64,000 bases of DNA from Clostridium merdae (GCF_900176635.1 NZ_FXLN01000004.1:1260231-1324230); one strand, 5' to 3'; shown: positions 35,889 through 45,251, counted from the stretch's first letter. Numbers and translations are program-made. The notes: generated from the letters alone by a model not told the origin.

Positions 35889-36596
35889 ATGGAAAAACAA
35901 TGTATTCTGGTAGTGGATGACGACAAAGAAATTGTTCGTGCCATTTCCATTTATTTAGAGAAAGAGGGCTACGAGGTTTTGTGCGCCTACGATGGCATTC
36001 AAGCCGTAGAGCTTGCCATGAGCCGGAACATTCACCTTATTTTAATTGATGTAATGATGCCGCGGCAAAACGGTCTTGCTGCCATCTTAAAGATTCGCGA
36101 AAGCCGCAATCTTCCCATTATTGTACTTTCTGCAAAATCGGAAGACAGCGATAAAATTTTAGGGCTCTCTATGGGAGCAGATGACTACGTTACAAAGCCA
36201 TTTAATCCGCAGGAGCTGGTTGCCCGGGTGAAATCGCAGCTTCGCCGTTATACCTCGCTGGGCGATATTCACTCTACGTCGCAAAACCTAATTACAATTG
36301 GGCGCCTTACCTTTGATACGGACAACCACACCCTCACCGCAGACGGCGAGCCGGTACGCTTAACGGCTACCGAAACAAAAATAGTTGAGCTGTTAATGAA
36401 GCACGCCGGGCGGATTTTCCCGGCAGAAGAGATTTACCGACGGGTTTGGAACGAGCCGGCTTTCTCGGCTGAAAACACGGTGATGGTTCACATTCGCCGC
36501 ATTCGTGAAAAAATAGAAATTAACCCAAAGGAACCCGAATATTTAAAGGTGGTGTGGGGGATTGGATACAAAATCGACAAACCGGAAAAGCAGTAA
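35889..36596 (+). CDS. OmpR/PhoB-family response regulator
   Basis: 235 residues from the ATG at 35889 (GGAGG at 35874-35878). Receiver domain with acidic pocket VVDDDKE, phospho-acceptor D in ILIDVMMP, and the conserved K in VTKPFNP; winged-helix DNA-binding domain at about 130-230 ending YLKVVWGIGYKI. It most resembles VanR-type regulators. The paired kinase gene starts inside its last 35 bases. Confidence 0.93.
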   Translation: MEKQCILVVDDDKEIVRAISIYLEKEGYEVLCAYDGIQAVELAMSRNIHLILIDVMMPRQNGLAAILKIRESRNLPIIVLSAKSEDSDKILGLSMGADDYVTKPFNPQELVARVKSQLRRYTSLGDIHSTSQNLITIGRLTFDTDNHTLTADGEPVRLTATETKIVELLMKHAGRIFPAEEIYRRVWNEPAFSAENTVMVHIRRIREKIEINPKEPEYLKVVWGIGYKIDKPEKQ

Positions 36597-38724
36597 TCTA
36601 TTCATTTGGCTCTGCTTTATCATCAGTGTCAGCATTGCGTTTACTGCGGTAAGCGCCACGGTGCAAACGGTTTTGGCAGGTTCAACGGCTGTGGCACAAG
36701 CCAAGCAGTCTCTCAATACCGCAATTGATAACAACCCTCAAGAAACTAATGCTTTTCGCAAAGATGTAAGCGAAATAGCATATGCTGCTCTTATGGATTT
36801 GGCAGATGATGAGCAGAGAGGTACCTTTTCAAAATCGTATCCCAATTTAAAATGGGAAAGTGCAAATATATTACTGTTTGCACAGGAAAACTCCCGCAAC
36901 ACCCTCAGCAACACCGGCTCTACCGACCCAGAAAGCGCCCGCAATGCTCGGCTACTGCAAAGCTACCTAATGGGCGCTCCCGACGGTTACAATTTTATGC
37001 TGTTGTTTGATGGTGACAGTCTCGTCATCGAGCGGGGCGGTACTCGTGTATACGATACCGACGCTATGATTGATACGGACGGTTACCGCTCTTATTTTTC
37101 TGAACTTGCCGATAAAGACGGGGATTTGTGGTCGGATTACCCCAGGCTTTCCGACCTTTCATTGATTATGGTCGTTTCCCCCAACCTTCGCACTGACCGT
37201 AGCTCTGCCGTACTATCGAATGCAACAGATGAATTGTTCTCTTTGCAGGCTCTTTGGTTTGGCAGTGCTGCGGCAATCGTTCTTGCTTTGCTTTTATTTG
37301 TGCTTTACTTGTTTAACCGAAATAAAAAGATACAAGTGGACCGCCAAATCGCCCAAGTAAGCAGTGGAGTTTGGTTCGAAATTAAAATGCTCTTTTTTGC
37401 ATGGGTGGTTTACACCTGCGCTGTTCCTCTTTGGGAAAAGCATAACCTAAAAGCAACTCTCTTCCCTTTATTGCTCCTGTTCTGGACAGTGCTGTTTTTG
37501 GTTAACGATTTGCATTATAACCACAAAGTTTACTTGCACAACAGTTACCGCAGTACAAAAAGCTGGTACCTATCGCACCAGATGAAAAAGCATTTTCAGC
37601 AGCGTGTGTTTAGTGGATTTCTTTTATTTGCCGTTACCGAGGGAATTTTATTCTGGGTATATCGTATCGTTACTTCTTCCCTTGCTGCTTGGATTACTGC
37701 GGCAGCTGCACTAGTAGTACTGCTGCTGTACACCCGCTTTTTCGCAGGCATGTTAGCCGACTTTGCAAAGCTGACTGACCGTATTTCAGAAATGAAGGCC
37801 GGTGCCGAAACGCCACCACTTCTGCTTAATGAAGACTCTGCGCTTGCTCCTGCGGCGGAAGACCTAAACTTGATTCAGTCTGGCATCAGCCACGCAGTAG
37901 AGGACCAGGTTAGGGCAGAGCGAATGAAAATTGAGTTGATTACGAATGTATCGCACGATATTAAAACGCCGCTTACCTCAATTATCAATTACATTGGCCT
38001 TCTACGGCAGGAAAGCGACTTACCGGAACACGTGCAGGATTATATTGAAATACTGGCAGGCAAAGCTGACCGCCTAAAAAAGATGGTGCAAGATATTTTC
38101 GAGGTTTCCAAAGCCAGTACGGGGAACATTGAGCTGCACCCCGAGCCGTTGATATTGCAAAAGCTTATTGAGCAAACACTTGCCGATATGGAGGAATCCG
38201 TTGCCTCTGCACATTTGGCTCTTCGTCTGGATTTACCGCAGGAGCCGGTATATATTTTAACGGACGGCAACCGAATGTACCGTGTGTTCCAAAACTTGAT
38301 TCGTAACGCGCTGCAGTATTCCCTCGAGGGCTCTCGCGTTTTCATTCAGCTCACCGTAAAAGACGGTACTGCAATCACACAGGTAAAAAACACTTCCCGC
38401 TATCTTTTAGATAACCTGCCGGATGTAACGGAGCGCTTTGTACGGGGAGACGACTCTCGCAGTACCGACGGCTCCGGCCTTGGGCTTTCTATTGCTAAAA
38501 GCTTTACAGAGGCCTGCGGCGGCAGCTTTACCATTCACACGGATGCCGATTTGTTTTGCGCCTCGATTACATTCCCACTGTTACCAACACCCGAGCCGGA
38601 AGAAACAGAGCTTTCCAGCAAAGAAAGTAAAGAGTTAGACAATAGCTTGCTAGAAACGCCCCCACCCTTTCCGGTGTCTGAGGCTGACCAGCAGGGTACC
38701 GATACACCTCCTATCGAAACCTAA
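36562..38724 (+). CDS. Membrane sensor histidine kinase, VanS-like
   Basis: 720 residues. TTG start at 36562 within the regulator gene, behind GGTGGTGTGGGGG. One helix near 12-34, an extracellular domain to about 225, then five hydrophobic segments (about 230-410), an unusually large membrane part. HisKA has the phospho-acceptor in LITNVSHDIKTPLTSIINY; HATPase has the N-box FQNLIRNALQYS and GSGLGLSIAKS. The last 50 residues are Pro/Glu-rich. The signal is unknown. Confidence 0.9.
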   Translation: MDTKSTNRKSSNLFIWLCFIISVSIAFTAVSATVQTVLAGSTAVAQAKQSLNTAIDNNPQETNAFRKDVSEIAYAALMDLADDEQRGTFSKSYPNLKWESANILLFAQENSRNTLSNTGSTDPESARNARLLQSYLMGAPDGYNFMLLFDGDSLVIERGGTRVYDTDAMIDTDGYRSYFSELADKDGDLWSDYPRLSDLSLIMVVSPNLRTDRSSAVLSNATDELFSLQALWFGSAAAIVLALLLFVLYLFNRNKKIQVDRQIAQVSSGVWFEIKMLFFAWVVYTCAVPLWEKHNLKATLFPLLLLFWTVLFLVNDLHYNHKVYLHNSYRSTKSWYLSHQMKKHFQQRVFSGFLLFAVTEGILFWVYRIVTSSLAAWITAAAALVVLLLYTRFFAGMLADFAKLTDRISEMKAGAETPPLLLNEDSALAPAAEDLNLIQSGISHAVEDQVRAERMKIELITNVSHDIKTPLTSIINYIGLLRQESDLPEHVQDYIEILAGKADRLKKMVQDIFEVSKASTGNIELHPEPLILQKLIEQTLADMEESVASAHLALRLDLPQEPVYILTDGNRMYRVFQNLIRNALQYSLEGSRVFIQLTVKDGTAITQVKNTSRYLLDNLPDVTERFVRGDDSRSTDGSGLGLSIAKSFTEACGGSFTIHTDADLFCASITFPLLPTPEPEETELSSKESKELDNSLLETPPPFPVSEADQQGTDTPPIET

Positions 38725-38743
38725 AACAACGCTAAATTTTGAT

Positions 38744-38772
38744 TTGACAGCCCCGCAGGGCTGTGCTATACT
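38744..38772 (+). promoter_or_regulatory. Promoter of the thiamine salvage operon
   Basis: TTGACA (38744-38749), 17 bases, TATACT (38767-38772). The spacer is largely a perfect inverted repeat, ACAGCCC/GGGCTGT (38747-38753, 38758-38764), possibly an operator. Confidence 0.75.
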
Positions 38773-38781
38773 AAAGCGGAA

Positions 38782-38873
38782 ATAACAGGGGAGCCCGTGT
38801 TTCGGGCTGAGAAAAAGGAATGAACCTGATACCCTCGTACCTGATTTGGATTATGCCAACGTAGGGAGTTATG
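38782..38873 (+). promoter_or_regulatory. TPP riboswitch (THI element)
   Basis: P1 ATAAC/GTTAT (38782-38786, 38868-38872). Conserved thi-box parts are all present: GGGGAGCCC, GGGCTGAGA, ACCTGAT-TTGGAT, TATGCCAACGTAGGGA. It binds thiamine pyrophosphate and should switch off the thiW-thiM-thiE operon through the terminator starting at 38894. Confidence 0.93.
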
Positions 38874-38893
38874 CTGTTACCACAACATGTGAT

Positions 38894-38926
38894 ATGGGCG
38901 GCGCCTTACTTGGCGCCGCCCATTTT
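38894..38926 (+). terminator. Riboswitch-controlled terminator
   Basis: Perfect 12-bp stem ATGGGCGGCGCC/GGCGCCGCCCAT (38894-38905, 38912-38923), six-base loop, then TTTT. It follows the TPP aptamer by 20 bases. Confidence 0.85.
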
Positions 38927-38984
38927 GATTCGCCGCAAAATGGAGATTTCCAAACCAAGTACCCGGCAGAGGGGGAGCTCCCTA

Positions 38985-39110
38985 GGCCGGTAAAAAAGAC
39001 AATGAAATAGCGAGGGAGCCCGTGTTTCGGGCTGAGAGGAAGCAATAAAGCTTCGACCGGCCAATATTGCGTTGGCGCCGTACCGGCCTGCTGTTTCTTT
39101 GTCTTTTTTT
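38985..39110 (+). promoter_or_regulatory. Second, half-length TPP-aptamer copy with its own terminator
   Basis: Bases 39014-39037 repeat exactly the 24 bases 38789-38812 of the first riboswitch (P2 and the CTGAGA junction), and continue with a P3-like stem GAAGC/GCTTC. The pyrophosphate-binding half (P4/P5, CCTGAT, TGCCAGCG) is absent. GGCCGGT at 38985-38991 can pair with either ACCGGCC at 39056-39062 or ACCGGCC at 39082-39088, and a long A-rich/T-rich complement (38991-39010 with 39090-39110) closes the unit and ends in seven Ts. It could be a decayed tandem riboswitch or a rebuilt element. Confidence 0.6.
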
Positions 39111-39217
39111 GCGCCCTTACGAGCCGAAACGCCGCTAAATCCCGCAATATGGTCTATCTGTATTTCATCAAAAGAAGCTGAAATATGGGCTATATTCTAT
39201 GTTGAGGAGAATGATGT

Positions 39218-39769
39218 ATGAAAGAAAATCCGCGTTTTTTAAAGCTGGTCATGTTGGCAATGATGGTCGCAATCGGTGTTGTTATCTCCCCCATTCTGCG
39301 TATTGAGGGAATGTGCCCCATGGCTCACCTTATTAATATTGTGTGTGCTGTTTTTCTGGGGCCGGGATATGCGTTTGCGTGCGCCTTTACCATTGGCATT
39401 CTGCGTATGACCCTGATGGGCATCCCTCCGCTTGCTCTTACTGGTGCCATATTCGGAGCAGCACTTTCCGGTATTTTGTACCGGCTCTCTGGCGGCAAGC
39501 TCATCTTTGCCGTGATTGGTGAAATCATTGGCACGGGTATTATCGGCTCCCTTGCTTCTTACCCAGTAATGACACTGCTGGTGGGCAAACAGGGAATCGG
39601 CTGGGCATTTTACATTCCGCTCTTCCTTGGCGGTACAATCATCGGCGGAAGTATTGCCTTTGTATTTTTAAACGCACTCGCGAAAACAGGAATGCTCACC
39701 GTAATACAAAAACAATTGGGGGCGAAGGTATATGATAAATCTCACAAAACCAACATTCGAAACCTCTGA
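39218..39769 (+). CDS. thiW: ThiW, ECF transporter S component for thiazole
   Basis: 183 residues, ATG after GAGGAG. Five or six hydrophobic helices; VVISPILRIEGMCPMAHLIN and LRMTLMGIPPLALTGAIFG are the ThiW-type features. It is predicted to import hydroxyethylthiazole with a shared ECF energising module that is not in this window. The end overlaps thiM by 38 bases. Confidence 0.93.
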   Translation: MKENPRFLKLVMLAMMVAIGVVISPILRIEGMCPMAHLINIVCAVFLGPGYAFACAFTIGILRMTLMGIPPLALTGAIFGAALSGILYRLSGGKLIFAVIGEIIGTGIIGSLASYPVMTLLVGKQGIGWAFYIPLFLGGTIIGGSIAFVFLNALAKTGMLTVIQKQLGAKVYDKSHKTNIRNL

Positions 39770-40595
39770 GCTGCTGCAAATCAGGCACCGAGTGCAACAA
39801 CAAAAACCACTCATTCACTGCATTACGCACCCCATTGTGATAAAAGACTGTGCCAACGCCTTGCTCTCTATTTCAGCACGACCCATTATGGCGGAATACC
39901 CACCGGAGGTCGCGCAAATTACCAAGCAGGCACAAGCACTTAGCGTTAATTTAGGGAATATCAATGAGGTGCGCATGCAGGCGATGATGCTCTCTGGCAA
40001 AGCCGCTCGGGAAAATAACATCCCTTGTGTGATCGACGCCGTGGGGGTAGCATGCAGTGAGCCGCGCCTTCACTTTGCACGTGATTTTATTGAGGAGTGC
40101 CGGCCGTGCATCATTAAGGGCAACAGCTCCGAGCTAAAGGCTCTCTCCGGTTTCGAAAGCCACGCTAAGGGCGTTGATGCAGGCGAAGAAGACCGTGTTC
40201 GTGAAGAAACGCTGGAGGAACACATTGCCGCACTCCATCAGCTTTCGATTGACACCGGCGCTGTGATTGCCTGCACAGGAGCTATCGACATTGTAACGAA
40301 CGGAACAACTGCCGCTATATTAAAAAACGGTTGTGAAAGCATGTCTCTACTTACAGGAACCGGGTGTATGCTCGGCGCACTCACTGCTGGTTTTCTTTCT
40401 GCGGGGGAGCCTTTTGCCGCTGCGATTCTGGCAATTTCGTACCTAAACATTTGCGGAGAGCTGGCGCAGGAGGGGCAGCCGGGACCCGCAAGCTTCTTTC
40501 TTCGTTTCATGGATTTTTTACACCTTGTTACTGATACACAGCTTGAAAATGCAATGAATATTACCATTCAGAAAGGGAGGATACACCATGCTTGA
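39732..40595 (+). CDS. thiM: Hydroxyethylthiazole kinase
   Basis: 287 residues. It phosphorylates imported thiazole alcohol. Landmarks: PLIHCITHPIVIKDCANALL, AEYPPEVAQ, ALSVNLGNI, VIKGNSSELKALSG-type (here CIIKGNSSELKAL), and LLTGTGCMLGALTAGF with the catalytic cysteine. It begins inside thiW, behind GGGGGCGAAGG. Confidence 0.96.
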   Translation: MINLTKPTFETSELLQIRHRVQQQKPLIHCITHPIVIKDCANALLSISARPIMAEYPPEVAQITKQAQALSVNLGNINEVRMQAMMLSGKAARENNIPCVIDAVGVACSEPRLHFARDFIEECRPCIIKGNSSELKALSGFESHAKGVDAGEEDRVREETLEEHIAALHQLSIDTGAVIACTGAIDIVTNGTTAAILKNGCESMSLLTGTGCMLGALTAGFLSAGEPFAAAILAISYLNICGELAQEGQPGPASFFLRFMDFLHLVTDTQLENAMNITIQKGRIHHA

Positions 40596-41223
40596 TCTTA
40601 CCGTTTACCTTGTGACCGACAGCACGGGAATCGATGAGTCCATCTTTCTCGAAAAGATTGAACTCGCCTGCCAGGGAGGGGTTACCCTGCTGCAAATTCG
40701 GGAGAAAGAAAAAACCAGCCGTGATTTTTATCATCTGGCGCAAAAAGTAAAACTCATCAGTGACCGTTATAATATTCCTCTTCTGATTAACGACAGGGTA
40801 GACATTGCCGCGGCAGTAGATGCGGCGGGCGTGCACGTGGGGCAAAGCGACCTTCCCGTTGCTTGTACTCGTGCGATTCTTGGCTCTGATAAAATTGTGG
40901 GTGCAACCGCAAAGACGGTGGAGCAGGCACAGCAAGCCGCCAAGGAAGGAGCCAATTACCTTGGAGTTGGGGCCATTTACCCCACCACTACAAAGGTAAA
41001 AACCGTTTTAACGCCCGTTCGCACACTTGATGATATTTGCCGCAGTGTTTCTATTCCTGTGGTGGCAATCGGCGGGCTGAATGCCAATAATTGTGACATT
41101 CTAAAAGGAATACCAATTGCCGGAATTTCGGTTGTATCTGCCATTATGAAAGCCGCTGACCCCCGCAGTGCCACAGAAGAACTGCGAGAAAAATCTTTAG
41201 AACTTTTGAGTACACGTCATTAA
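40588..41223 (+). CDS. thiE: Thiamine-phosphate synthase
   Basis: 211 residues. It joins thiazole phosphate with HMP pyrophosphate. TIM barrel with QIREKEKTSRDFY, LLINDRVDIAAAVDAAGVHV, QSDLP and YLGVGAIYPTTTK. The start overlaps thiM by eight bases after GGGAGG. No thiD is present here, so HMP-PP must be made elsewhere. Confidence 0.96.
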   Translation: MLDLTVYLVTDSTGIDESIFLEKIELACQGGVTLLQIREKEKTSRDFYHLAQKVKLISDRYNIPLLINDRVDIAAAVDAAGVHVGQSDLPVACTRAILGSDKIVGATAKTVEQAQQAAKEGANYLGVGAIYPTTTKVKTVLTPVRTLDDICRSVSIPVVAIGGLNANNCDILKGIPIAGISVVSAIMKAADPRSATEELREKSLELLSTRH

Positions 41224-41262
41224 TCTTGTAATTCTATCAACGTTTATATACATAAAGTATAA

Positions 41263-41296
41263 AAAGGCACGTTTCTAGTAATAGAAACGTGCCTTT
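41263..41296. terminator. Bidirectional terminator between thiE and prmA
   Basis: A perfect 15-bp stem (41263-41277 with 41282-41296) and GTAA loop between convergent genes. Confidence 0.85.
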
Positions 41297-41334
41297 GCTA
41301 TTTAAAATCTACCACGAGTAGCAACTTGTAAAAG

Positions 41335-42255
41335 TTATTCTTTTGCTCGAAGAGCCATCGCTACCCAGCCTTTTTCTTCCCGACGCTGAAGAATTTCAAA
41401 ATCCTTCTCAATGGCGGCAAGAACATCCTGCTCGCGCGTATCAATAATGCCACTGATAAGATACACAGCATCGGGCTTTAGGAACTGACGAATATCGTTC
41501 GTCAGCAAAATGATTACGTCGGCTACAATGTTGGCAGCGACCACATCGAATTGACCGCTTACCTTGTCTGTGAGATTGCCGTGAATACCGGTAAAGCGTT
41601 CTTCCATACCGTTTATACGTGCGTTCTCAATTGCGGTACGAACGCCCGCCTCATCAATATCTACCCCAATGGCATGCTTTGCCCCCAGCAAAAGAGCCGC
41701 AATCGATAAAATTCCGCTGCCACAGCCTACGTCGAGCATTTCACTGCCGGGTGTAATGTAGTCCTCCAACAGCTCCATGCACAAACGGGTGGTTTCATGC
41801 GTTCCGGTTCCAAACGCTACACCGGGTTCGAGGTGAAGCACTGCACGGTCGCCAGCATCGTATTCGTCTTCCCAAGTTGGGCGAATTAACAGGCGGTTTC
41901 CCACGGGCATTGGCTTAAAGTATTTCTTCCAGTTATTAATCCAGTCCTCTTCGAGGCAAGAACCGGTATCAATAGTAAAATCAATTCCTTCGGCACGGTA
42001 GCGCTCGCTTAAAAACGCCACGGCTTCTGAGGGGTTTTCCTTTGGGTCAATATACACATGCACCAGTGCCTTGGTGCGGTCTTTCTTTAATAAATCCTCA
42101 TCAATCAGGTCTATGTGAGCAATATCCCACGCTTCCTGCTCTAAGTTTGAATAATCTTCAATATAAATACCGTAGGGCACTACCATTTGGGCAATGTCGC
42201 CTGCCACATCCACACAATTGGCTGGCACGGTGATGGTTACTTCGGTCCATTCCAT
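41335..42255 (-). CDS. prmA: Ribosomal protein L11 methyltransferase
   Basis: 306 residues, ATG after AAAGGGG. N-terminal substrate domain begins MEWTEVTITVP; the SAM site is EMLDVGCGSGILSIAALLLGA, and PGVAFGTGTHETTRLCME is the PrmA signature. It trimethylates L11. Monocistronic. Confidence 0.96.
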   Translation of the reverse strand: MEWTEVTITVPANCVDVAGDIAQMVVPYGIYIEDYSNLEQEAWDIAHIDLIDEDLLKKDRTKALVHVYIDPKENPSEAVAFLSERYRAEGIDFTIDTGSCLEEDWINNWKKYFKPMPVGNRLLIRPTWEDEYDAGDRAVLHLEPGVAFGTGTHETTRLCMELLEDYITPGSEMLDVGCGSGILSIAALLLGAKHAIGVDIDEAGVRTAIENARINGMEERFTGIHGNLTDKVSGQFDVVAANIVADVIILLTNDIRQFLKPDAVYLISGIIDTREQDVLAAIEKDFEILQRREEKGWVAMALRAKE

Positions 42256-42393
42256 TTTATACGGTTCCCCTTTCTGTTCTGCACCTTATTGTACACGATT
42301 GTGCAGGAATTGTACATATTTTTCCCGGGCGTACGAATACATTTGACCATACGCCTACGGAATTTATAGAGAACAGGATTGGTGCTTTACCTT

Positions 42394-43959
42394 ATGAATA
42401 AACGCAAGTTTCTAATTAACACCTTAATCTTAACAGCCGGCTCGCTCTTTATGCGGATGCTGAACATTGGGTACCGCGTGTTTATTACGGATCGCATTGG
42501 GGCGGCGGGGCTTGGCCTTTACCAGCTGATTTTCTCTGTATTTATTTTAGCGATTACCATTTCTACCTCTGGCATCAGCCTAGCCGTTACCCGGCTGGTA
42601 GCCGAAGCTATGGCGAAGGAAGACCCCGGCTACGCAAAGGGCGCTGTTCGAAAAGGAATTGCCTGCTCGCTTACCTTAAGTCTTGCCGCCATGGCGGTAC
42701 TGTTATTCCTCGCTCAGCCCATTGCAGAGTTTCTGCTCAATGAGCCAGCTGCCGCCCGCCCGCTGCAAATGCTGGCACCCGGCCTGCCCTTCATGGCTAT
42801 CTCTGCCAGCTTACGCGGCTATTTTATTGCTATGCGCAAAGCACTGCGCCCTGCTACCGCAGAGATTTTAGAGCAACTTGCCACCATTGGCATTGCCGTG
42901 GCACTGTTTGCCCTCCTAGCTCCTCAAACATTGGAGGGTGCCTGCCTCATTTTGATGCTGGGTTCCACTGCAGGTGAAATGGTATCTTGCCTATTTAACG
43001 GTATTCTTTACTTTTGGGACATTCGCCGCCTGCGCCGCCACCGATCACGCGGCAAGGGAGCGTTGTGGGGAATTTTACGCATTGCTCTCCCCTCCATGAC
43101 CGGTTACACCGCCCGCAATATCTTAAATGCAGTAGAAAATCTGCTTATCCCCTCCGGACTGCGAAAGAACGGCTCCAATGCGTTGAGCGCAATGGCACAG
43201 TACGGTGTGATTCAAGGAATGGTGATGCCGGTTCTCTATTTCCCTGCGGCGCTTCTTTCTGCTTTGGCAGCACTTCTAATCCCTGAAATGGCAGAAGCCA
43301 ATGCCTCTGGCAAAGAGCGTACCATTGCTCGTGCAACTGGGCGTGCCATGCAAATGACCTTACTCTTCTCCTTTTTAATCATGGGCATTTTTCTTGGCTT
43401 TTCACGTGACATAGGGCTTACCTTTTATAAGAACGAGCAAACGGGAATTTTGCTTCGCATTCTGGCACCGCTGGTTCCGCTCATGTACCTAGACGGTATT
43501 GTAGACAGCATCTTAAAAGGACTCGACCAGCAAATGAGCTCCCTCAAATACAATTTATCAGATTCCGCACTGCGCGTGGTGCTCATTTACTCCCTCATTC
43601 CCGTTTGGGGAATGAAGGGGTACATAGCCGTTGTATTTTTCAGCACCATTTTTAATGCAAGCCTTAGTATCCATCGCTTAATCAAAGTCACACAGGTGCC
43701 GATTCAAATGATGGATTGGGTGTTAAAACCGATACTGTGTACTTCACTTTCCGTTTTACTCGTCACTCTAATGCTGCGATTCGCTCCTTTTTCGCTCCTG
43801 CTTCCCTATCAGTGTGTTATTTTGCAAGTGCTGCTAACGCCTTTGCTCTATACTTTATTCTTAATTTTGTGTGGCAGCCTTGGGAAGGATGACCTTCTCT
43901 GGGTGCATTCCTTAACAGGGCGCAGTGCACCTGCTATTCTCACAACAAATTCCAATTGA
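42394..43959 (+). CDS. SpoVB/MOP-type oligosaccharide flippase
   Basis: 521 residues from the ATG at 42394; a TTG at 42379 is the alternative and neither has a strong ribosome site. About 14 hydrophobic helices. The start LILTAGSLFMRMLNIGYRVF and ISTSGISLAVTRLVAE match the SpoVB/MurJ-like branch of the MOP superfamily that moves lipid-linked cell-wall or polysaccharide precursors outward. SpoVB itself acts in spore cortex formation; whether this is the sporulation copy cannot be told. Confidence 0.88.
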   Translation: MNKRKFLINTLILTAGSLFMRMLNIGYRVFITDRIGAAGLGLYQLIFSVFILAITISTSGISLAVTRLVAEAMAKEDPGYAKGAVRKGIACSLTLSLAAMAVLLFLAQPIAEFLLNEPAAARPLQMLAPGLPFMAISASLRGYFIAMRKALRPATAEILEQLATIGIAVALFALLAPQTLEGACLILMLGSTAGEMVSCLFNGILYFWDIRRLRRHRSRGKGALWGILRIALPSMTGYTARNILNAVENLLIPSGLRKNGSNALSAMAQYGVIQGMVMPVLYFPAALLSALAALLIPEMAEANASGKERTIARATGRAMQMTLLFSFLIMGIFLGFSRDIGLTFYKNEQTGILLRILAPLVPLMYLDGIVDSILKGLDQQMSSLKYNLSDSALRVVLIYSLIPVWGMKGYIAVVFFSTIFNASLSIHRLIKVTQVPIQMMDWVLKPILCTSLSVLLVTLMLRFAPFSLLLPYQCVILQVLLTPLLYTLFLILCGSLGKDDLLWVHSLTGRSAPAILTTNSN

Positions 43960-44031
43960 CAAACGAAGTGCAAGTCCCTAAACTGAAATGCAGAATCTAT
44001 ACTTAGAATCTCAGCAGAAAGAGGGCTCCCC

Positions 44032-45033
44032 ATGCAAACGTTTGTCACACTAACACTTTATTTTTCTGTTTACAGCATGATAGGCTGGTTATGTGAAAGT
44101 ATTTACTGCTCCGTACCGAAAAAAAGATGGATTAATCGGGGCTTTTTAAATGGCCCATTTTGCCCGGTATACGGGTTTGGTGCACTGCTTATTTTAGCGG
44201 CGCTTACCCCTCTTCAGGGTATTTTTGCATTCCCAATGGAATTAGTTGCGGTTTTTTTCTCTGCCGTAATTCTCACTTCTGTATTAGAATACCTCACCAG
44301 TGTTCTGCTAGAAAAGCTATTCCACACCTCTTGGTGGGACTACTCGAATCATAAATACCAAATTAACGGGCGTGTTTGCCTAACGAACTCTCTGTTATTT
44401 GGTGTAATGTCTACCTTTGTGCTGGAGGTACTGCACCCCTTGGTAAACTCCCTGCTTAGCGACTTACCCCGCACTGCAACGTTCCCACTCGCGGGAGGGT
44501 TGTTTGTGTACTTTATTTTGGACGCAACAGTAACAACCATGGGAATCCTGCGCATGAACGGCAAGCTTGCTCAGCTGCAAATCATTTTAGATGAAATTCG
44601 CGAGCGCACTGCCACCGCGGCAGAAGCCAACTTGGCAGAGTTGGAGCACTCTTTAGATGAGCTGCGCGATAAGGCAGACGAGCTAAAAGCAGAAAGCCTA
44701 CTCAGTCTTCGCCAAACCCTAGAAGAGCTTCGCCAGAAAAAGGACGAATTGCAAACAGACAGCGTGGAGCGACTGCGCAGCTCTATTCTTGATTTTGTGA
44801 ATGACGAAAACCGGATTCGGCTTCGTTTGCTGCAAAGCAAGCAGGAATTTTTGGAATCGCAAACGCACCCCATGCACCGCAGAATTATCGAAGCGTTCCC
44901 CCGCATGCGCTCCATTCAGAGCCCGGAATCCATGCAGCGTATTCGCCAGATTATAACGACAGCGCAAAAGAAAGTACAAGCATCATTAAAAAGTAGTTCA
45001 GAAGAAAATGCAGATATTTCAAAAAAAGATTGA
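44032..45033 (+). CDS. CmpB-type putative ABC transporter permease with coiled-coil tail
   Basis: 333 residues. The first 185 hold about five helices and the PF06541-type features FSVYSMIGWLCESIYCS, INRGFLNGPFCPVYGFGAL and WWDYSNHKYQINGRVCL. The last 150 residues are a charged coiled coil (about 185-300), rich in Glu and Leu. The family name is historical; no ATPase is adjacent and the function is unknown. It starts behind GAGGG. The promoter of the next gene overlaps its stop. Confidence 0.83.
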   Translation: MQTFVTLTLYFSVYSMIGWLCESIYCSVPKKRWINRGFLNGPFCPVYGFGALLILAALTPLQGIFAFPMELVAVFFSAVILTSVLEYLTSVLLEKLFHTSWWDYSNHKYQINGRVCLTNSLLFGVMSTFVLEVLHPLVNSLLSDLPRTATFPLAGGLFVYFILDATVTTMGILRMNGKLAQLQIILDEIRERTATAAEANLAELEHSLDELRDKADELKAESLLSLRQTLEELRQKKDELQTDSVERLRSSILDFVNDENRIRLRLLQSKQEFLESQTHPMHRRIIEAFPRMRSIQSPESMQRIRQIITTAQKKVQASLKSSSEENADISKKD

Positions 45034-45059
45034 CATTTTCCCTCCTTCTCTAGTATACT
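45030..45059 (+). promoter_or_regulatory. Promoter of the sulfhydrylase leader
   Basis: TTGACA (45030-45035), 18 bases, TATACT (45054-45059). A 12-base palindrome, CTAGTATACTAG (45050-45061), covers the -10 box. The predicted start near 45066 gives a 218-nt leader. Confidence 0.75.
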
Positions 45060-45176
45060 AGTGAAAACGCATTCATATTAATTATATATGTTTATATTGT
45101 ATTTAAGTAGTACTCTGTTTTCTCCACTCTTGCGTGGTAAATCAGTTCGGTTATTTTTAGAAAGGAGCTGTCCGTT

Positions 45177-45251
45177 ATGAAACTAAATTCCTACACACTA
45201 TACCACTTGGTTGGTTGTCGAATGTGCGGCAACTCCCGAAAAGCGTACTGA
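45177..45251 (+). CDS. Upstream 24-residue leader peptide, Cys-containing
   Basis: ATG at 45177, nine bases after AAAGGAG (45161-45167), and stop at 45249-45251, 32 bases before the sulfhydrylase start. The product contains YHLVGCRMCGNSRKAY at its C-terminus, with a CxxC. Codons for that part sit in a hairpin GTTGTCG/CGGCAAC (45214-45220, 45227-45233). The ribosome site is as good as that of the main gene, so translation is likely. By position it may be a cysteine- or sulfur-responsive leader; that is inference. Confidence 0.6.
   Translation: MKLNSYTLYHLVGCRMCGNSRKAY

Noticed and set aside
38894..38923. Kinase-operon terminator
   Set aside because: The 12-bp hairpin lies after the thi promoter and TPP aptamer, so it belongs to the riboswitch rather than to the kinase gene ending at 38724.
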